Source of the DNA: Lyngbya sp. PCC 8106
GTDB lineage: Bacteria; Cyanobacteriota; Cyanobacteriia; Cyanobacteriales; Microcoleaceae
Assembly: GCF_000169095.1 (NCBI RefSeq)
Contig: NZ_AAVU01000049.1
Span: forward strand, 1 to 50,425
Reading direction: 5' to 3'
Length of the DNA: 50,425 nucleotides
Shown here: piece after piece, positions 8,594-17,769 of the stretch
Layout: every line of letters begins with the position of its first letter
Numbering within the stretch: the first letter of the stretch is position 1
Position numbers and translations under genes: made by a program
The notes under the pieces: model-generated
Told to the model about the DNA's origin: nothing
Databases searched by the model: none
What the model saw: the letters and a program-made list of their open reading frames with translations, nothing else

Positions 8594-9160
8594 CTAGGTC
8601 GAGGACTGATACAAACTATTTTGTTCAATATAGGCGATAATAGCAGGCGTTAAGGTTTCTGGATCTCCATTTTCGCGGTAGTTTGATGAAGAAACGGGTA
8701 AACCTGTAATTGAAGCGATCGCCACATTTCCCCCTATTTGTTGTAGCTTTTTGATATTCTCATCCTCAACTTGATAACCAGGCCGAGGAATAACCAACAG
8801 GTTAACTTTACTCAGTAATGCTTCTATCTTATACCAACTCGGCATCTGGGCGATTAAATCCGAACCGACGACTAAATGTAACTCGGCATCAGGCCTGTAT
8901 TGTTCAACCCCTTGTACCGTTTCGAGGGTACGACGACTGCTGAGTTCTTGGTGAAGGGCGATATTATCGTGAGGAGAAATATCCTCTATCAAAATTTTCA
9001 GCATCGTTGTGCGATGTTCTATTGTGGTCTGGTGAGACTTAAACGGGTTATCAGAAGCCCAGACGACAACTTGATCAAAATGTTGAGATAACCAACTCAA
9101 AATTTTTTGATGGCCTGCGGTGGGAGGATCGGCGCTGGTGCCAAATAGAGCAATTTGCAT
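8594..9160 (-). CDS. nadD: Nicotinate-nucleotide adenylyltransferase
   Basis: This 188-residue enzyme converts nicotinate mononucleotide and ATP to deamido-NAD in NAD synthesis. The N-terminal MQIALFGTSADPPTAGH carries the nucleotidyltransferase signature with the T/H-x-G-H element as TAGH (residues 14-17). VVWASDNPFKSH, LHLVVGSDLIAQMPSWYK and VIPRPGY are characteristic NadD segments. The usual C-terminal ISSTxIR motif appears as VSSSNYR, followed by TPAIIAYIEQNSLY, which is the cyanobacterial variant. It precedes the NrtR-like regulator gene by 128 bp. Family length is normal. Confidence 0.92.
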   Translation of the reverse strand: MQIALFGTSADPPTAGHQKILSWLSQHFDQVVVWASDNPFKSHQTTIEHRTTMLKILIEDISPHDNIALHQELSSRRTLETVQGVEQYRPDAELHLVVGSDLIAQMPSWYKIEALLSKVNLLVIPRPGYQVEDENIKKLQQIGGNVAIASITGLPVSSSNYRENGDPETLTPAIIAYIEQNSLYQSST

Positions 9161-9545
9161 TAGGGAATAGGATAAACTACGGCATTATATCTTAAAAAAA
9201 TAGCACTTAGTCAATCTCGACAAAACCTGCGATCGCCTTAAAATTCTAGATCTGCATTAATCGCCATTAGATCCCAGAATTTAAACTTACTTCAATTCCC
9301 CACTTTTTCCCACCGTCAAAAGTCGTCAAACATTAAAGAATAGAAATAGAGTTGATCACTGGATCATGATTAATTCTCAGTAGCTTTCTCAAATGTTTTT
9401 CTCTTCCCCATCCTAGCCTTATGGTCTAGGATTTTTGTATAAATGCTATTTCAGCGATTCTATATTGTCGGAGTTGGGAGTATGAGGCGTGGAGAGAGGG
9501 GTGAGAATTTGATCTCCCTATTTCCCCATCTCCCCACCCATCAAA
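9161..9545. other. Intergenic region holding a plus-strand hairpin-T terminator
   Basis: 385 bp between the nadD start and the end of the giant secreted-protein gene. It contains one HIP1-type site (gcgatcgc, about 9230), the small inverted repeat tgatc/gatca at about 9353-9366 and the terminator listed separately. No ORF of note. Because no annotated gene on the plus strand reads into it, a small plus-strand RNA is possible. Confidence 0.4.
9410..9436 (+). terminator. Rho-independent terminator without an upstream plus-strand gene
   Basis: atcctag (9410-9416) pairs with ctaggat (9426-9432) around a nine-base loop and is followed directly by ttttt. The T run is on the plus strand only, so it cannot serve the minus-strand gene ending at 9546 as an intrinsic terminator. 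Confidence 0.55.
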
Positions 9546-12500
9546 TTAGGACTCTAGCGGCGTTTCAATGGGTTCAAATAAGGTAAAGTCTTCTTCACCG
9601 ATATCCCCCACCGCAATACCCGGTAAAGTCGCGAGAACTTCATCTGTACTGGTCACTTGAATTTGAGTTAGACCGGAAATTTGAGAAATCGTCAGTTGGT
9701 CAAAGGTTAACCCTTGACCCAAAACAAACAGATCCTGACCATCTTCATAGTCTGCAATCAAGTCTGTTCCTGACCCTTCGACGAACAAGAAGCGATCGCG
9801 TCCGTTACCGCCGTCTAGTGTATCATTTCCATCATCCCCAGTAATGAAGTCATTCCCTTCACCTCCGCTAACGAGATCATCGCCTTTTCCGGCGAAAATA
9901 ATATCATCTCCGTTACCGCCCAGAATTGTGTCTGACCCAGTATTTCCGAAGATAATATCATTTCCATTTCCACCTTCGATGTAGTCAATATCGCTAGAGT
10001 CATCGCCGGGAAGTGTACCGCCAATACCGCCAAAGATCGAGTCATTTCCGGCATCGCCGTAGCAGTTATCATTTCCTTGACCTGCTAAAATCAGATCATC
10101 TTCTGAACCTCCATAGATATTATCATCCCCGTTTAAAGCGGCGAGAAGATCACTACCCTGGAAGCCGAAAATATCCTCACCCTCGTCGGTTCCCAATAGT
10201 TCGTTATCGTCTGCATCTCCTTCGATAATATTGGTGGTGGTATTCGGGGGACGAACAGGAATGTCTACATCAACGGGAGGAACAGGAGGTTCTGGGGTTT
10301 CACCGTCATCGACAGGGGGTTCTGGGGTTTCACCGTCATCGACAGGAGGTTCTTCTTGATCACCATCATCGACGGGAGGTTCTTCTTGATCACCATCATC
10401 GACAGGAGGTTCTTCGTCTTCGGGTAATGGCGGAATTTCAGGGATAATAAATGATGAGACTTGCAACTCAAAACTGGTTTCGACTTCCGCTTCACCATCA
10501 CTAGCGACAACGGTAACATTAAACGTTCCTTGATTAACAGGTGTTCCGATAATCAACCCAGTATTTTCATCAAGAGTTAACCCCGCAGGTAAATTCGGAC
10601 TACTAAAAGTCAACGGATCGTCATCGTCATCGTTGAAATTATCTGCAATATTGAGGTTAAAACCAATATTCACCTCTCCGGTTTGGCTAGGAATATCCTC
10701 AACAATAACAGGAGGAATATTTTGTTGTTCAATCACCGTTAAGCTAGCGGTTTGGAAGGTTTGACTAAAGGCAGTGGTTTGACCCGTTTGAGTCACATTA
10801 GCAAAAGTACCACTTTCCCCAAAAGTACCATCCCAAGCAAAGAATGTAATAGCCCGTTCAATTGTTCCGCTAAACTGAATACTGGTAGCAATAAAACGAA
10901 TTTGGAAGGTTGCACTCAAAAGTATTGCATTTTCTTGAGAAACACCGATAATCGTGTTCCAACTTTCACCGTTATCTGTGGAATATTCCCAAGTTCCGTT
11001 TGTGTTGTCAACGCCTGCGATCGCAATTCCGATATCATCATCATCACTATCGTTGCTAATTTCTCCAACAAAATCAGCGATTGAAATTCCCTCCAAGTTA
11101 TCAGGATTGGAGAGGTTTTCCAACTCCCCTAAACTCAAGTCATCGGGAGTATCTTCTGAGAAAACCGGGGCGCTATTTTGGGCGGTAATCGAATAAGCCG
11201 TTGTGCTTCCGCTAACTTCGTTACTAACAATTAATTGGGGGTTTTCTCCTGGTACAAAAGTAATCCCTTCTGGGGCGAGATCTCCAGATGTTCCTGCTTC
11301 TGGATCACCACTAAATTCACGGTCATTGATATATTCAACAAACTGGGGTTGGCTAGGGTTGGTAATATCATAAGACATAATCCCGCCCATCCGTTCTAAA
11401 CCGATGAAAGCGTAAGTTTTTTCGTCTATTTGTCCAATTGCAACGCCTTCGGTTTCTGGTCCTTTATTGTCGCTGCGGTTATCAAAAACGTTTTCATCGT
11501 TGGTAGTATTGAAGAAGTCGGGGAATTGTTGGGCAATAATCTGTTCAAATTGATCACCGCTATCAAACACTAACTCTAAACCATTTTCTGTGGGTTCCCA
11601 GATGGAAAAAGATCGACCGCCAAAAGCATAAAGTTCGTCATAGTCGCCATCACCATCTGTATCTCCAAGTGTATTTGTGACTTCCAAACGTCCTAAATTT
11701 TCGGGAAGTTGTAACTCGGCTGCATTCGGGAAAGCGGTTGGATCAAGGGTGAGATCTTCGACACTGGCTTCTTCGGTAAAAGTGTCATATTCGCGACTAT
11801 CGCCTTCATTCGCTGTGACAATATAGGTAACACCATTTGCTTCATAAGTTGCGATTCCGTCGGGCTGATACATCCCAAACAACTTCGGATAAGTGGTGAT
11901 ATTAATAGCCTCGTCTCGATCACTCGCATCTAGAGGAATTTGGCTGTGATCTTTGAAGCCAAGCGGGAAAATATCTGTTACCGTACTGGTGGCAATATCA
12001 ACAACTGCGATCGCATTATTTTCTTGCAAAGAAACGTAAGCAGTTGTCGAGTCTGGGGAAACAGAAATAAACTCAGGTTCGACGTCTTGGGCGACCGTTG
12101 CATTCGGCCCAAAAATTCGGACTCCGGCTTGTTTTAACTCATCTATTTGGTCGTTAAAATCGGTAAAGGTTGCGGTTGTAATTTCACGAGTTTCAACGTC
12201 AATAATGCTAATTGAACCTTCTGGGTCAACGCTATAATCTGCATTGGGTTCCCCTTCGTTAGCAACTAAAATTGTGCTACCATCAGGAGTAAACGTGACC
12301 ATATCTGGTAACGCCCCGGCTATAATAGATTCGCCTTGAATATTTCCCTCTGTATCGAGGAAGATAATTTGACCGTTTTCTTGACCGACATTCGCCTCAA
12401 CTGCAACGACAATTACCCCCTCAAATATGGCGACACTATTAACAACACCGCCAAAGGATGAGAGGTCAACTCGTTGAAATAATGTCGGTTCAGCCGGGTT

Positions 12501-15500
12501 AGAAAAGTCGATAATATCGAGACTCACATCAGCATTATTGGTAACAAATGCCCGTTGAGTCGTGGTATCAAAAACGTTGATTTGACTGGCAGAATCATCA
12601 AAAATTCCCGTTTCAAACCGTCCTTGAACCTCTAATATCTTTTCTCTGGGTTGAGGTTGAGGTGGCTGAGGCGGAGGAGTCTCTGTTTCAACTTGTTGGA
12701 TGCGTTGATCTTGTTCTGGGGGAGTGTCTTCTTGCGTAAATACAGGAGTCGTTGCATCTTCATCAGCAGGGAATGTTTCTGTTAAAAATTCTGCTAACGC
12801 ATCTTGTTCGGTTCCATCATCTGCAAAGGTTTCTAGGTTCGTTTCGGGGGCGGGTTGTTCGACTAAATTAACCCGATTTTCCCCAAACAACGGGAAGGGA
12901 TAACTATCACCACCCCCCGCTAAAAACCCTAACGTTACCAAACGAATTTCGCGGTTTTCATTCCCAATGATTTCCCCATTTTCAACGACGGTATCAACAG
13001 CCGTCCCGTCTTCATCAACAATTTCTAAACTAACAATTCGTTCCCCTTCTGTAGCGACACCCGTTGCAATTTGGTTGTCATCCCGTTCAAATTCTATCGC
13101 TTGTTGAGTCGGGTCATAAGTAAACCGCAAACCCCCAACTTGGGGAAACTGTCCGGGTGTTGAACCGGGGGCGACACCAGCCACACCATGTTCGAGAATT
13201 TGTTTGAGTTCTGCTGCGGTTACAGTTAATAGGGATAAATCATTATTAAACCGTAGGGCGTTTTCGATATCGAGTTGAGAAATTTCTCCTTCTTCTTTAA
13301 GACCGGGTACGGCTTGGGGAGGTAGTTTTTCTAACTCATCACTCACACCACCGGGCGGAATAAATGCCGTCCCAATATTATCACGAATTCCGCCCCCATT
13401 TTTAATGGAAACAACAACATCTTCGTCGTATTCTTGGGCAATATTTAAGTTAGCATCTGCACTTAAATTCCCCAAATTTGTTTCTTGAGTGCGAACATCT
13501 CCCCGAGTTCCATTCAGGAAAACGTCTGTTAAACCAAAAACATTACCATCTTTGGCTTGAACAATTTCATCAATTGCCGAGGTCACTTCAACAACTATCG
13601 GATCGGCAACATCTGCGGGGTTAACATCTTCGCCATAAACCCGATCAACTCCGGCTTCATCGGTTGCATAGGCACCGCTTTTTTCCCCAATTTCGGTAAT
13701 AATTCCATTGGCATCAAAATCAGCAATTAACCGCCCCACATACTGATAATTTCCATCGGTATTAATCACATAAACAGGTTCATCACTAGCCGAAGTTTTC
13801 TCAAGCGGATAGGGGTCTGCTGCGGTGTCGCCTTCTCGCAAGATATCGTCTTCGTTGGCAAGTATTGTATTAGAACCCCCCGCCATGATAATATCAACAT
13901 CTGTGAGCAATTCTGCCAATTGTTCTTCAATGGAGATTTGCTGCATATGAGACACTAAAATGATTTTATCAATTCCCTGACTCACCAGTTGATCGACACT
14001 CGGTTGAATTTCTCCTGCTAAAGCTGCAATATCATCAGGAGTGGGTGGTGTAACGGTAATCCCACCAATATTAGCAATAGCAGGTAAGCGAGGCGTGGTG
14101 GCACCGACAACCCCTATCGATTCGCCGTTAACCTCTATGACGACACTATCACTAATTGTGTTCGGTTGGGGGGCATTTGCGGGGTCTACGACTAATTCGG
14201 CTAAGTCGGGTTCGCCTGTAAAATCGAGGTTCGTGGAAAGGTAGGGAAAGGCTGTTCCCGGATAACCGCCTTCTGGAATTCCTGGCCCGGTAATTTCTGC
14301 GTTGGGACGAATCAGGGTATTTAAGGCGTCGGGGCCGAGGTCAAATTCGTGGTTGCCAATGGCTGCGGCTTGAAAACCGAGGGCGTTGTTAATTAAAATA
14401 TCGGCTATTCCGGGTTCGCCGTAAATCTCCCGACTGGTGTTGAAAAATGGCCCGGCAATGAAGACGTCACCGGAAGTCAGTTTGAGGGTATTCTCAAATT
14501 CAGGATCGGCTTCTAAAGCATTAACAACAGCCGAAAAGTTGACTGCATCGGTAACTGCCGAAATTCCTGCTTCTTGTTCGGAGGTGTGGAGAAGTTCTAG
14601 AGTAAAGGGACTACCCTCATTGCTGTCATCCTCAAAACTGAGATCTGCAAAGACTAAACGGTGATCGGAAGCGTCTATTAAATCTGATCCGAGTGTACCT
14701 GGCGCTGGCCAGAATACTCCGGTTTCATCAATTTGTAGGTTCGGTGAAGGGAGTACATAGTCTACTCGCAGGTTTCCGGGGGCGTTATCGTTGAAGTCTG
14801 CGGTATCAAAACGGGGGTTTCCTTGCTGTCCAACGTTGGCGCCGGCTTGGGTAGTTGCTGCAAATTCTCCTCCGTTGCTGTCTGGGGTAATATTGACGTC
14901 GGTTGCAGAGGCGAGAATGTTGGGATTTTCTATTAGTTGTAAAATCGCATCGTCGGTACTATCGCCATCAAAGGGATCGGCATTTTGATCGCCCATAATT
15001 ACAAAAGCGGCGTCTGCTGGTAGTCCGCCTGTTGGGGCTTCACTATTTCCGTTGTCATCATAAATATAATCACCTTCGCCCGGAGTAACATAGTCTGCCC
15101 AAAAGCGAATTTCATCGTGGTTTCGGCGTCCGTTTCGGTCTTCTTCTCCGTCAAAAGTTGGGGGTGTGGGATGAGAAGCGAGGACGTGAATAATCTCACC
15201 ATCTACTTCTAAAGGGATATCCCAATGACTTTTTGAAGATAGCGGTAATACGGCTAATTCTTCTGTGGAATACCAGTCGTTTTCTTCGGGTGTTGCGTCG
15301 GGTAACAACGCATCTGGCATATCTTTCCAGAGGAAGTCTTGGAATGTCCGAATATTTTCTGTATCAATGGGATATTTTGATAACAATACCATCCCAAATT
15401 GACCGGGAAAATTCCCAAATCCTAACGCATCATTTCCATAACCGTCTGCGCCGGGAGTGTTAACAATTTCACCGTTATTATCGAGGTCAAATCCTGATGC

Positions 15501-15788
15501 AACTCCGGTATTAGAAGGGGCGACGTAAACAAAAGGATAGTTTACAGTTCCAGCAGAATCTGCGATATTTTGGTCAACGCCTAAGTAGTTTTGTTGAAAT
15601 AAATCAATGGCTTGATTAGGATTTTCTGAGTTATAATCAAACTCATTAATTAATAAAACATCGGGATTAACTTGTTGAATAATCTCGGCGATATTTTGGG
15701 CTTGTGGGTTATCTGGTATGGTCAGATCAGTAATCAGTTGACCTGCGGTATCACGATTAAGAGAAGCATTGAATGTAGCAAATTTCAC
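9546..15788 (-). CDS. Giant secreted nuclease / 5'-nucleotidase / RTX multidomain protein
   Basis: 2080 residues from GTG 15788 (gagggg 11 nt upstream), with no N-terminal signal peptide. Domains in order: residues 1-375, an endonuclease/exonuclease/phosphatase fold (FATFNASL, LLINEFDY, GDQNADPFDG, SDHRLVFADL); about 393-985, a UshA-type metallophosphatase plus 5'-nucleotidase C-domain (LLHTSEQEAG, IGNHEFDLG, KNGGGIRDN, FLAGGGDSYPFP); about 1050-1530, a choice-of-anchor-I beta-propeller-like domain; about 1696-1776, a putative Ig domain; a Pro/Asp/Glu linker of ten-residue repeats; about 1853-2000, RTX calcium-binding nonapeptides (GNDIIFGNTG, GDDLVSGGEG). The RTX tail without a signal peptide indicates type I secretion. 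Together the domains could cut extracellular DNA and release phosphate from nucleotides. The Pho box at 17 kb supports this indirectly. Confidence 0.9.
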   Translation of the reverse strand: MKFATFNASLNRDTAGQLITDLTIPDNPQAQNIAEIIQQVNPDVLLINEFDYNSENPNQAIDLFQQNYLGVDQNIADSAGTVNYPFVYVAPSNTGVASGFDLDNNGEIVNTPGADGYGNDALGFGNFPGQFGMVLLSKYPIDTENIRTFQDFLWKDMPDALLPDATPEENDWYSTEELAVLPLSSKSHWDIPLEVDGEIIHVLASHPTPPTFDGEEDRNGRRNHDEIRFWADYVTPGEGDYIYDDNGNSEAPTGGLPADAAFVIMGDQNADPFDGDSTDDAILQLIENPNILASATDVNITPDSNGGEFAATTQAGANVGQQGNPRFDTADFNDNAPGNLRVDYVLPSPNLQIDETGVFWPAPGTLGSDLIDASDHRLVFADLSFEDDSNEGSPFTLELLHTSEQEAGISAVTDAVNFSAVVNALEADPEFENTLKLTSGDVFIAGPFFNTSREIYGEPGIADILINNALGFQAAAIGNHEFDLGPDALNTLIRPNAEITGPGIPEGGYPGTAFPYLSTNLDFTGEPDLAELVVDPANAPQPNTISDSVVIEVNGESIGVVGATTPRLPAIANIGGITVTPPTPDDIAALAGEIQPSVDQLVSQGIDKIILVSHMQQISIEEQLAELLTDVDIIMAGGSNTILANEDDILREGDTAADPYPLEKTSASDEPVYVINTDGNYQYVGRLIADFDANGIITEIGEKSGAYATDEAGVDRVYGEDVNPADVADPIVVEVTSAIDEIVQAKDGNVFGLTDVFLNGTRGDVRTQETNLGNLSADANLNIAQEYDEDVVVSIKNGGGIRDNIGTAFIPPGGVSDELEKLPPQAVPGLKEEGEISQLDIENALRFNNDLSLLTVTAAELKQILEHGVAGVAPGSTPGQFPQVGGLRFTYDPTQQAIEFERDDNQIATGVATEGERIVSLEIVDEDGTAVDTVVENGEIIGNENREIRLVTLGFLAGGGDSYPFPLFGENRVNLVEQPAPETNLETFADDGTEQDALAEFLTETFPADEDATTPVFTQEDTPPEQDQRIQQVETETPPPQPPQPQPREKILEVQGRFETGIFDDSASQINVFDTTTQRAFVTNNADVSLDIIDFSNPAEPTLFQRVDLSSFGGVVNSVAIFEGVIVVAVEANVGQENGQIIFLDTEGNIQGESIIAGALPDMVTFTPDGSTILVANEGEPNADYSVDPEGSISIIDVETREITTATFTDFNDQIDELKQAGVRIFGPNATVAQDVEPEFISVSPDSTTAYVSLQENNAIAVVDIATSTVTDIFPLGFKDHSQIPLDASDRDEAINITTYPKLFGMYQPDGIATYEANGVTYIVTANEGDSREYDTFTEEASVEDLTLDPTAFPNAAELQLPENLGRLEVTNTLGDTDGDGDYDELYAFGGRSFSIWEPTENGLELVFDSGDQFEQIIAQQFPDFFNTTNDENVFDNRSDNKGPETEGVAIGQIDEKTYAFIGLERMGGIMSYDITNPSQPQFVEYINDREFSGDPEAGTSGDLAPEGITFVPGENPQLIVSNEVSGSTTAYSITAQNSAPVFSEDTPDDLSLGELENLSNPDNLEGISIADFVGEISNDSDDDDIGIAIAGVDNTNGTWEYSTDNGESWNTIIGVSQENAILLSATFQIRFIATSIQFSGTIERAITFFAWDGTFGESGTFANVTQTGQTTAFSQTFQTASLTVIEQQNIPPVIVEDIPSQTGEVNIGFNLNIADNFNDDDDDPLTFSSPNLPAGLTLDENTGLIIGTPVNQGTFNVTVVASDGEAEVETSFELQVSSFIIPEIPPLPEDEEPPVDDGDQEEPPVDDGDQEEPPVDDGETPEPPVDDGETPEPPVPPVDVDIPVRPPNTTTNIIEGDADDNELLGTDEGEDIFGFQGSDLLAALNGDDNIYGGSEDDLILAGQGNDNCYGDAGNDSIFGGIGGTLPGDDSSDIDYIEGGNGNDIIFGNTGSDTILGGNGDDIIFAGKGDDLVSGGEGNDFITGDDGNDTLDGGNGRDRFLFVEGSGTDLIADYEDGQDLFVLGQGLTFDQLTISQISGLTQIQVTSTDEVLATLPGIAVGDIGEEDFTLFEPIETPLES
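10291..10410. repeat. Four 30-bp tandem repeats inside the giant secreted-protein gene
   Basis: Four consecutive 30-bp units encode PPVDDG followed by ETPE or DQEE, forming the acidic proline-rich linker between the Ig-like and RTX domains. Two units are of each subtype, which suggests duplication in pairs. Copy number is likely to vary between strains. Confidence 0.85.
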
Positions 15789-16395
15789 GGTAATTAATTC
15801 CCCTCACGAACCCAATTAATTGAACTTAAATTAAAACTATCAAGCTGACACTCAAAAACTCATTCCATTGTTATTGTAATTACTGACTGCATTTTCTGAA
15901 AGAATTTTAAAAATCTCTCAAAGTTTTCATTTTCTAGAGAAAAATAATCAAGTCAGAATTAATGGTACTCAAGCAATAGAAGTTAGCTTGGGTATTAAAC
16001 AATGGAAAGTCATACAGCCTAATGAGATCAGTATTATCAGCGATGAGATCAGCTTAAATTTTGGATTTCCCTATCTAGGGTAACAGCAATTGCTGCAAAT
16101 TCACTGTTCTCTATGACTGATAATACTGATTCCGATTAGATATGATACTACAAAATGGAAAAAGAGGAAATCAAAACGGAATTGCTATTCATCAAAAAGA
16201 CTTAATCCGCTTAACCCGTATATTCACGTAAAGATACGATTATTGACCCTATTTCTGCATTTTAATAAAGAGAGCAAGAGTATCAAAAACAGGTTAAATT
16301 TACGTTATCTAAGGGGTAAGACTGTCTTCTGATTGTTAAAAAGCTTGCGAAAGGCTTCATACACTCTAATTTTGATGCGATTCTAGAGGAGAGAT
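15789..16395. other. 607-bp upstream region of the giant secreted-protein gene
   Basis: Contains the presumed promoter of the minus-strand giant gene. Features seen: a perfect 13-bp inverted repeat tcagtattatcag (16028-16040) / ctgataatactga (16117-16129); between the arms a perfect palindrome cagcaattgctg (16084-16095); a direct repeat atgagatcag at 16022 and 16043; and a weak Pho-box-like triplet at 16291-16320. No convincing ORF. Confidence 0.5.
16291..16320 (-). promoter_or_regulatory. Weak Pho-box-like triplet
   Basis: On the minus strand the spacing is CTTACCCC-3-GATAACGT-3-TTTAACCT, with the exact 11-bp period of a cyanobacterial Pho box. Only the last unit matches the consensus fully (about 6/8 and 5/8 for the other two). 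It lies about 500 bp upstream of the giant gene start, which is far for a promoter element. Confidence 0.25.
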
Positions 16396-16974
16396 TTACT
16401 GGGCTGATTTCAAAATAATACAATGACGACGAGGGCGCAAGATGATTCCCTTTCGTTCTAATTTTTGCATCATTCGAGTTACACTCACTCGCGTTATACC
16501 AATTACATCAGCAATTTCTAAGTGAGTTAACCGCACATCAATTAACAGTCCTAACTCGGTGGTATTCCCAAACTTTTTCGCTAACCAATTAAGGAAATTT
16601 AATAATTTCAAATCGGTGCTTTGAGTCTGAACAATACTATGCAGTTCTTGGGCTTGTTGTATATGAGAAAGAATTGAACCCAACTCATGTGACCACTCTT
16701 GAGGAGGAATCAAACTCACTCTTACAGATGTCACACATTCTACTTGAAAGGGGTCGAGTCGTGATAGTGGTTGACCAATCACATCTCCAACACCCCAATA
16801 TCCTAAACTAATTTGGTTTCCTTCTTGATTCCAAGTCATAGTACGGACGATTCCAGACTCTATTTTCCAGAGGACTTCTGGCATCAGGGGAATCAAATCA
16901 CGTCTGTAAAAATCACGAGACTTTTGATCAGAAGTTTGACTAGAAGGAAGTACAGCAAGCGTCGAGATCGTCAC
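16396..16974 (-). CDS. Crp/Fnr-family transcriptional regulator
   Basis: A 192-residue protein starting at GTG 16974, eight bases behind an aaggg. The N-terminal half is a shortened cyclic-nucleotide-binding-type beta-roll (YWGVGDVIGQPL), without the arginine-containing phosphate-binding cassette of true cAMP receptors. The C-terminal half holds the Crp-type helix-turn-helix LTHLEIADVIGITRVSVTRMMQKLERKGII. It is shorter than NtcA and lacks NtcA's recognisable N-terminus, so I do not equate it with that regulator. A three-repeat Pho box with a -10 element lies 43 bp upstream, which predicts induction by phosphate starvation through the SphS-SphR (PhoR-PhoB) system. The next gene downstream on the strand is the giant nuclease-nucleotidase. 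Confidence 0.88.
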   Translation of the reverse strand: MTISTLAVLPSSQTSDQKSRDFYRRDLIPLMPEVLWKIESGIVRTMTWNQEGNQISLGYWGVGDVIGQPLSRLDPFQVECVTSVRVSLIPPQEWSHELGSILSHIQQAQELHSIVQTQSTDLKLLNFLNWLAKKFGNTTELGLLIDVRLTHLEIADVIGITRVSVTRMMQKLERKGIILRPRRHCIILKSAQ

Positions 16975-17016
16975 GATTAAGACCCTTATGAATGCTTACA
17001 CCTTACCCTATACCGT

Positions 17017-17049
17017 TTAGGTTTAATTTAGGTTAAATTTAGGTTAAAT
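17017..17049 (-). promoter_or_regulatory. Pho box (three tandem SphR/PhoB repeats) with -10 element
   Basis: On the minus strand the sequence is TTTAACCT-AAA-TTTAACCT-AAA-TTAAACCT. That is three 8-bp units at an 11-bp period, matching the cyanobacterial Pho-box consensus YTTAACCW. Six bases downstream comes TATAGG, a reasonable -10 hexamer, and no -35 element is needed in PhoB-type activation. The gene served is the Crp-family regulator starting at 16974. Confidence 0.75.
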
Positions 17050-17242
17050 TTTTGCAGATTTAGAGAATAATTGGGAGTAAATTATACTGATACAAAAAAA
17101 ATAAATTTATGCAGTTACAATTGCTACATTTAACCAGGAGTATTTTAAATAGGCTACATTAGTTTTTTTGAATCCATCCAGTTTTTAAAATCCTAGATAG
17201 ATCCGACTTGATTTTCCGAGATAAAATTCCCCAAGCTTTGAG

Positions 17243-17668
17243 TTATCGTAATACTAAGACTGGACATTGAGCAAATCGAATTACTCGTTCGGTCACTGAA
17301 CCCAACATAAACCGACTAATTCCTCGTCGTCCATGAGTGGGAATAACAATCAAATCTGCATTTTTTTCTTGAGAAAAGTCAACTATTTGTTCAGAAGGAT
17401 GTCCGATTTCTACATAAATTTGTATTCCTTGATGTTCAGGTTTGTTTAAGACTTCCTCTAACTTTTTATGAACATTATTCTTGCGAACTTCATCATCTAG
17501 AGTGTTCCAAATCATGGCTGGATCGGTAGCCGGAAGTGCTTCTAATACATGAATAGCATGAATTTGGTTGGGAGATTTTACATACTCTAATGCTGTCGCG
17601 ATCGCCATGAGAGAAAGTTCCCCAAAGTCAACAGGAACAACCACGCAGTTTTTTTCAGTTGCACTCAT
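17243..17668 (-). CDS. Universal stress protein (UspA family)
   Basis: A 141-residue single-domain UspA protein. CVVVPVDFGELS is the first strand with the conserved Asp, ADLIVIPTHGRRG carries the phosphate-binding loop and GSVTERVIRFAQCPVLVLR is the classic end. The ATP-binding pattern G-2x-G-9x-G-S is kept in its second part (G then nine residues then GS), but the first glycine is proline (PTHG). ATP binding is therefore likely but not certain. Such proteins bind nucleotides and modulate partners during starvation or stress. It is on the same strand as, and upstream of, the Pho-boxed regulator, but separated from it by 268 bp that contain the Pho box, so it is a separate unit. Confidence 0.9.
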   Translation of the reverse strand: MSATEKNCVVVPVDFGELSLMAIATALEYVKSPNQIHAIHVLEALPATDPAMIWNTLDDEVRKNNVHKKLEEVLNKPEHQGIQIYVEIGHPSEQIVDFSQEKNADLIVIPTHGRRGISRFMLGSVTERVIRFAQCPVLVLR

Positions 17669-17712
17669 TTTGTTTTCCTCAACGTATTTGATCGACGGTT
17701 GGATTCTATTAT

Positions 17713-17724
17713 CTCATTAATGAG
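17713..17724. promoter_or_regulatory. 12-bp perfect palindrome upstream of the UspA gene
   Basis: ctcattaatgag lies 45 bp upstream of the uspA-type start codon. The position suits an operator for a dimeric regulator. No regulator is assigned. Confidence 0.25.
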
Positions 17725-17769
17725 CTATTTTGACTCACGAGATTTCTAAAACTTTACGTTAGAGGTCTT

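Noticed and set aside
6653..8600. Shared 13-bp word tggaatgctaggt near 6653 and 8588
   Set aside because: Too short, in unrelated contexts and without further similarity; probably chance.
16396..16974. NtcA, the global nitrogen regulator
   Set aside because: The protein is shorter and lacks NtcA's characteristic N-terminus and effector-domain sequence; only the Crp-type helix-turn-helix is shared.
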